A DNA stretch of 14,437 nt from UBA1732 sp045114235 (GTDB lineage Bacteria; Verrucomicrobiota; Lentisphaeria; Victivallales; UBA1829): the NCBI GenBank assembly GCA_045114235.1, contig JBGUKB010000039.1:1-14437 (forward strand), written 5' to 3'. The notes under the pieces were generated by a model. It did no database searches. It was not told the origin of the DNA and saw nothing but the letters and a program-made list of their open reading frames with translations. Of this stretch, positions 12,208 to 14,437 are shown one piece after another (position 1 is the first letter of the stretch; the number at the start of each line of letters is the position of its first letter). The position numbers and the translations under genes are program-made.

Positions 12208-13029
12208 ATGAAAAACAGCTTGTTCGATCTCGAAGACCGCGTCATCGTCGTAACCGGAGCCGCAGGCGTGCTCGCAGGCGGGACCGCCCGTTATCTGCTG
12301 GAACAGGGCGCGAAAGTCGTGATGCTGGACCTGAAGCAGGACGTCGTGGACCAGATCGTCGCCGACGCGAAGGCCACCATCTCGCCGAAGGTGTCCGGCT
12401 ACGCGTGCAACGTGCTCGACCGCGCCATGATCGAATCCGTCTATGAAAAGGTCATGGCGGAACACGGCCGCGTGGACGCGCTGGTGAACGGCGCGGGCGG
12501 CAACATGGCGGGCGCGATGGTCAATCCCGACCAGACCATCTTCGACCTCCAGTTCGACCAGTACGAGAAGGTGCTCGACCTGAACCTGAAGGGTACGCTG
12601 CTCCCGACGATCGTGTTCGTGAAGGCCATGGTCCAGCAGAAAAAAGGCGCGATCGTGAACTTCTCCAGCATGGCGGCGAAACAGGCGATCTCCCGCGGCA
12701 TCGGCTACTCCAACGCCAAGGGCGCGATCGACAACCTGACCCGCTGGCTCGCGATGGAGTTCGGCATGAAGTTCGGCGAAGGCCTCCGCGTGAACGCCAT
12801 CGCCCCCGGATTCTTCCTCGGCAAGCAGAACCGCGCGCTCCTCGTGAACGAGGATGGCTCCTACACGCCCCGCGGCAAACAGGTCGTCGCGAAGACCCCG
12901 ATGGGCCGTTTCGGCGACCAGAGCGAAGTCTACGGCTGCATCCACTATCTGCTCTCCGACGCCGCCAGCTTCGTGACCGGCGCGATCATCCCGGTCGACG
13001 GCGGTTTCTCGTCCTTCTCCGGCATCTGA
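12208..13029 (+). CDS. uxuB: SDR-family D-mannonate oxidoreductase (fructuronate reductase)
   Basis: This 273-residue short-chain dehydrogenase most likely reduces D-fructuronate to D-mannonate with NADH, the step before the mannonate dehydratase encoded by the next gene. Residues 16-24 (TGAAGVLAG) bind the dinucleotide, and Asp41 at the end of the second strand predicts NAD over NADP. NGAGGN follows the fourth strand, and the catalytic set is Ser154, Tyr167 and Lys171 (YSNAK). Near the C-terminus, FVTGAIIPVDGGFS is typical of the fold. It is unrelated to the E. coli UxuB family and resembles the SDR type known from Bacillus (YjmF). AGGAG lies 8 nt before the ATG. A gap of 28 bp leads to uxuA. 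The SDR call is certain; the substrate rests on the operon partner. Confidence 0.87.
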   Translation: MKNSLFDLEDRVIVVTGAAGVLAGGTARYLLEQGAKVVMLDLKQDVVDQIVADAKATISPKVSGYACNVLDRAMIESVYEKVMAEHGRVDALVNGAGGNMAGAMVNPDQTIFDLQFDQYEKVLDLNLKGTLLPTIVFVKAMVQQKKGAIVNFSSMAAKQAISRGIGYSNAKGAIDNLTRWLAMEFGMKFGEGLRVNAIAPGFFLGKQNRALLVNEDGSYTPRGKQVVAKTPMGRFGDQSEVYGCIHYLLSDAASFVTGAIIPVDGGFSSFSGI

Positions 13030-13057
13030 CCACACCCTACCCTCAGGAGACCATGCC

Positions 13058-14275
13058 ATGCTGATGGAAGAATCGTTCCGCTGGTTCGGGCCGAACGACC
13101 CGGTTTCGCTTCAGACGATCCGCCAGACTGGCGCGACCGGCGTCGTGACCTCGCTGCACCAGATCCCGTACGGCGAAGTCTGGACCGTGAAGGACATCAT
13201 GGAGCGCAAGGAGATGATCGAACGCGCCTGGCTGACCTGGAGCGCCGTCGAAAGCCTCCCCGTCCACGAAAACATCAAGACGAAGACCGGCAACTACGAG
13301 GAGCTGTACGAAAACTACCGCATCTCGCTCCGCAACCTCGGCAAGTGCGGCCTCTCCGTCATCACCTACAACTTCATGCCCGTGCTGGACTGGGTCCGCA
13401 CCGACCTGAACTACGAGCTCCCGGACGGCTCCCGCACGCTCTTCTTCAACCGTACCAAGTTCGCGGCGTTCGACATCTTCATCCTCCAGCGGAAGAACGC
13501 CGAGGCGGACTTCGCGCCGGAGATCGTGGAACGCGCGAAAAAGCTCTTCGAGGGCATGTCCCGCGAGGAAGCGAAGCAGTTCGAGCTCGACATCGTGGAC
13601 AACTTCCCCGGATTCAAGGGCGTCACGCTCGACGACGTCCGCGCCATGCTCTCCCGTTACGACAAGATCGGGCGCGCCGAACTCAAGGCCAACCACAAGG
13701 CCTTCCTCAACGCCGTCTGCCCCGCCGCCGAAGAAGCCGGCTGCCGCCTCGTCATCCACCCAGACGACCCGCCGTTCCCGATGCTCGGCCTGCCGCGCAT
13801 CTTCAGCACGGCGCAGGACGTGACCGAGCTCCTGGCGATGGACGACAGCCCGGCCAACGGCGTCTGCTTCTGCACCGGCTCGTTCAGCGGCCGCGCGGAA
13901 AACGACCTCGTGCCGATGTTCAAATCCTGCGCCGACCGCGTCGGATTCGTGCATCTGCGCAGCACCGAGCACACGCCCGAAGGCAATTTCTACGAGGCGA
14001 ACCACCTGGAAGGCGTCGTGGACATGTACGGCATGGTGAAGGCCGTCATCGAGGAGCAGATCCGCCGCATCGAATCCGGCCGCAAGGACTGGCGCATCGT
14101 GATGCGTCCGGACCACGGCCACGTGATCGCGAATGACCTCGACGCCACCGCCCCCATCACCCCGGGCTATTCCGCCCTCGGGCGCATGAAGGGCCTCGCC
14201 GAATTGCGCGGCCTCGAATACGGCATCCTGCGTTCGCTGTATCCGCAGTATCTGAAATATTGCAACCGCGCCTGA
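13058..14275 (+). CDS. uxuA: D-mannonate dehydratase
   Basis: This 405-residue enzyme (E. coli UxuA has 394) dehydrates D-mannonate to 2-keto-3-deoxy-D-gluconate, which enters the Entner-Doudoroff route after phosphorylation. The N-terminus FRWFGPNDPVSL, GATGVVTSLHQIP, NFMPVLDWVRTDL and the C-terminal RPDHGH and PGYSALGRMKGLAE are diagnostic. The expected metal ligands are His234 (VIHPDDPP), Cys272 (CTGSF), His299 (VHLRST) and Asp352 (RPDHGH). ATG at 13058 is chosen because CAGGAG lies 8 nt upstream; an ATG at 13053 is out of frame and one at 13064 is too far from that site. It is co-transcribed with uxuB and followed by a terminator. The isomerase (uxaC), KDG kinase and aldolase of the pathway are not in the window. 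Confidence 0.97.
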   Translation: MLMEESFRWFGPNDPVSLQTIRQTGATGVVTSLHQIPYGEVWTVKDIMERKEMIERAWLTWSAVESLPVHENIKTKTGNYEELYENYRISLRNLGKCGLSVITYNFMPVLDWVRTDLNYELPDGSRTLFFNRTKFAAFDIFILQRKNAEADFAPEIVERAKKLFEGMSREEAKQFELDIVDNFPGFKGVTLDDVRAMLSRYDKIGRAELKANHKAFLNAVCPAAEEAGCRLVIHPDDPPFPMLGLPRIFSTAQDVTELLAMDDSPANGVCFCTGSFSGRAENDLVPMFKSCADRVGFVHLRSTEHTPEGNFYEANHLEGVVDMYGMVKAVIEEQIRRIESGRKDWRIVMRPDHGHVIANDLDATAPITPGYSALGRMKGLAELRGLEYGILRSLYPQYLKYCNRA

Positions 14276-14301
14276 CGGCGTTTGGTTGTTTGGGGTACGG
14301 G

Positions 14302-14337
14302 CCCGGCTCCGGTCATCGGTGCCGGGTCTTTTTTTAT
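14302..14337 (+). terminator. Rho-independent terminator of the uxu operon
   Basis: CCCGGCTCCG pairs with CGGTGCCGGG (9 of 10 pairs) around a 5-nt loop, followed by TCTTTTTTTAT. It lies 26 bp past the uxuA stop. Confidence 0.93.
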
Positions 14338-14353
14338 ACTTGATGTAGAAAAA

Positions 14354-14412
14354 TGGGACATGGGAATGTGCCAAAGGGACAGTCGGAAGCGACATTTTGG
14401 CACACTGGGACA
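14354..14412. repeat. Inverted repeat GTGCCAAA/TTTGGCAC set among three GGGACA words
   Basis: Perfect 8-bp arms lie at 14368-14375 and 14396-14403. The word GGGACA occurs at 14355, 14376 and 14407, i.e. offsets of 21 and 31 bp (about two and three helical turns). No gene is seen from 14276 to the end. The stretch may be a dispersed non-coding repeat or the control region of a gene beyond the edge. Confidence 0.5.
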
Positions 14413-14437
14413 GGCAAAAAGGGGCGCTGAAAAGGGG

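Noticed and set aside
13043..14395. A 450-codon minus-strand frame over uxuA
   Set aside because: It begins beyond the uxu terminator and is the antisense image of a well-conserved enzyme.

Overview
The window is a GC-rich bacterial chromosome segment carrying eight protein genes. The first four, from 1 to about 9.5 kb, are read leftward. The last four, from about 9.7 to 14.3 kb, are read rightward, and the two groups diverge from a promoter region at 9500-9745. There is no rRNA, tRNA, CRISPR array or transposase. The gene mix is a family 2 glycosidase, a LacI-type regulator, a lipoprotein esterase, hexuronate catabolism, GDP-mannose supply and a giant repeat-rich secreted protease. This suggests a Gram-negative polysaccharide degrader, plausibly a Lentisphaerota (Victivallis-like) or related gut bacterium. 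That assignment is an inference from gene content, not a database result.

Left part (1-2433, minus strand). The N-terminal 279 residues of a family 2 glycoside hydrolase run off the left edge. Upstream of that gene a 27-bp imperfect dyad overlaps a possible -10 element. Next come a rho-independent terminator and a 341-residue LacI-family repressor. The repressor has a good promoter that is interleaved with two direct copies of ATGCAATAA spaced 22 bp apart, which looks like an operator. The repressor probably controls itself and the glycosidase. An AT-rich stretch without a gene (2180-2433) separates it from the next gene.

Centre (2434-8319, minus strand). One 1961-residue protein begins with about 47 strand-loop-strand (AIDA-type) repeats of 19 residues, over the first 1024 residues or so. 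A degenerate zincin-like domain, a C10 (streptopain-like) cysteine peptidase with Cys1309 and His1452 in place, CARDB-like and Fn3-like beta domains, and a C-terminal block of RTX calcium-binding repeats follow. It has no Sec signal peptide and no autotransporter barrel, so type I secretion is the likely export route. It is the most unusual object in the window. Its repeat DNA also shows a 171-bp (3 x 57) higher-order period.

Right part. A lipoprotein esterase of the CE1/esterase-D type (8522-9499, minus) has a near-consensus promoter and a strong terminator. On the plus strand, manC (GDP-mannose pyrophosphorylase with C-terminal cupin) and a type I mannose-6-phosphate isomerase overlap by 4 bp and together supply GDP-mannose. 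A second promoter drives uxuB (an SDR-type fructuronate reductase) and uxuA (mannonate dehydratase), two consecutive steps of glucuronate breakdown, closed by a terminator. The last 100 bases hold a small inverted repeat set among three GGGACA words and contain no gene.

Taken together the genes fit a cell that takes apart glycans containing uronic acids and esters outside the cell, ferments the uronates, makes mannose-based surface sugars and secretes a large adhesive protease.
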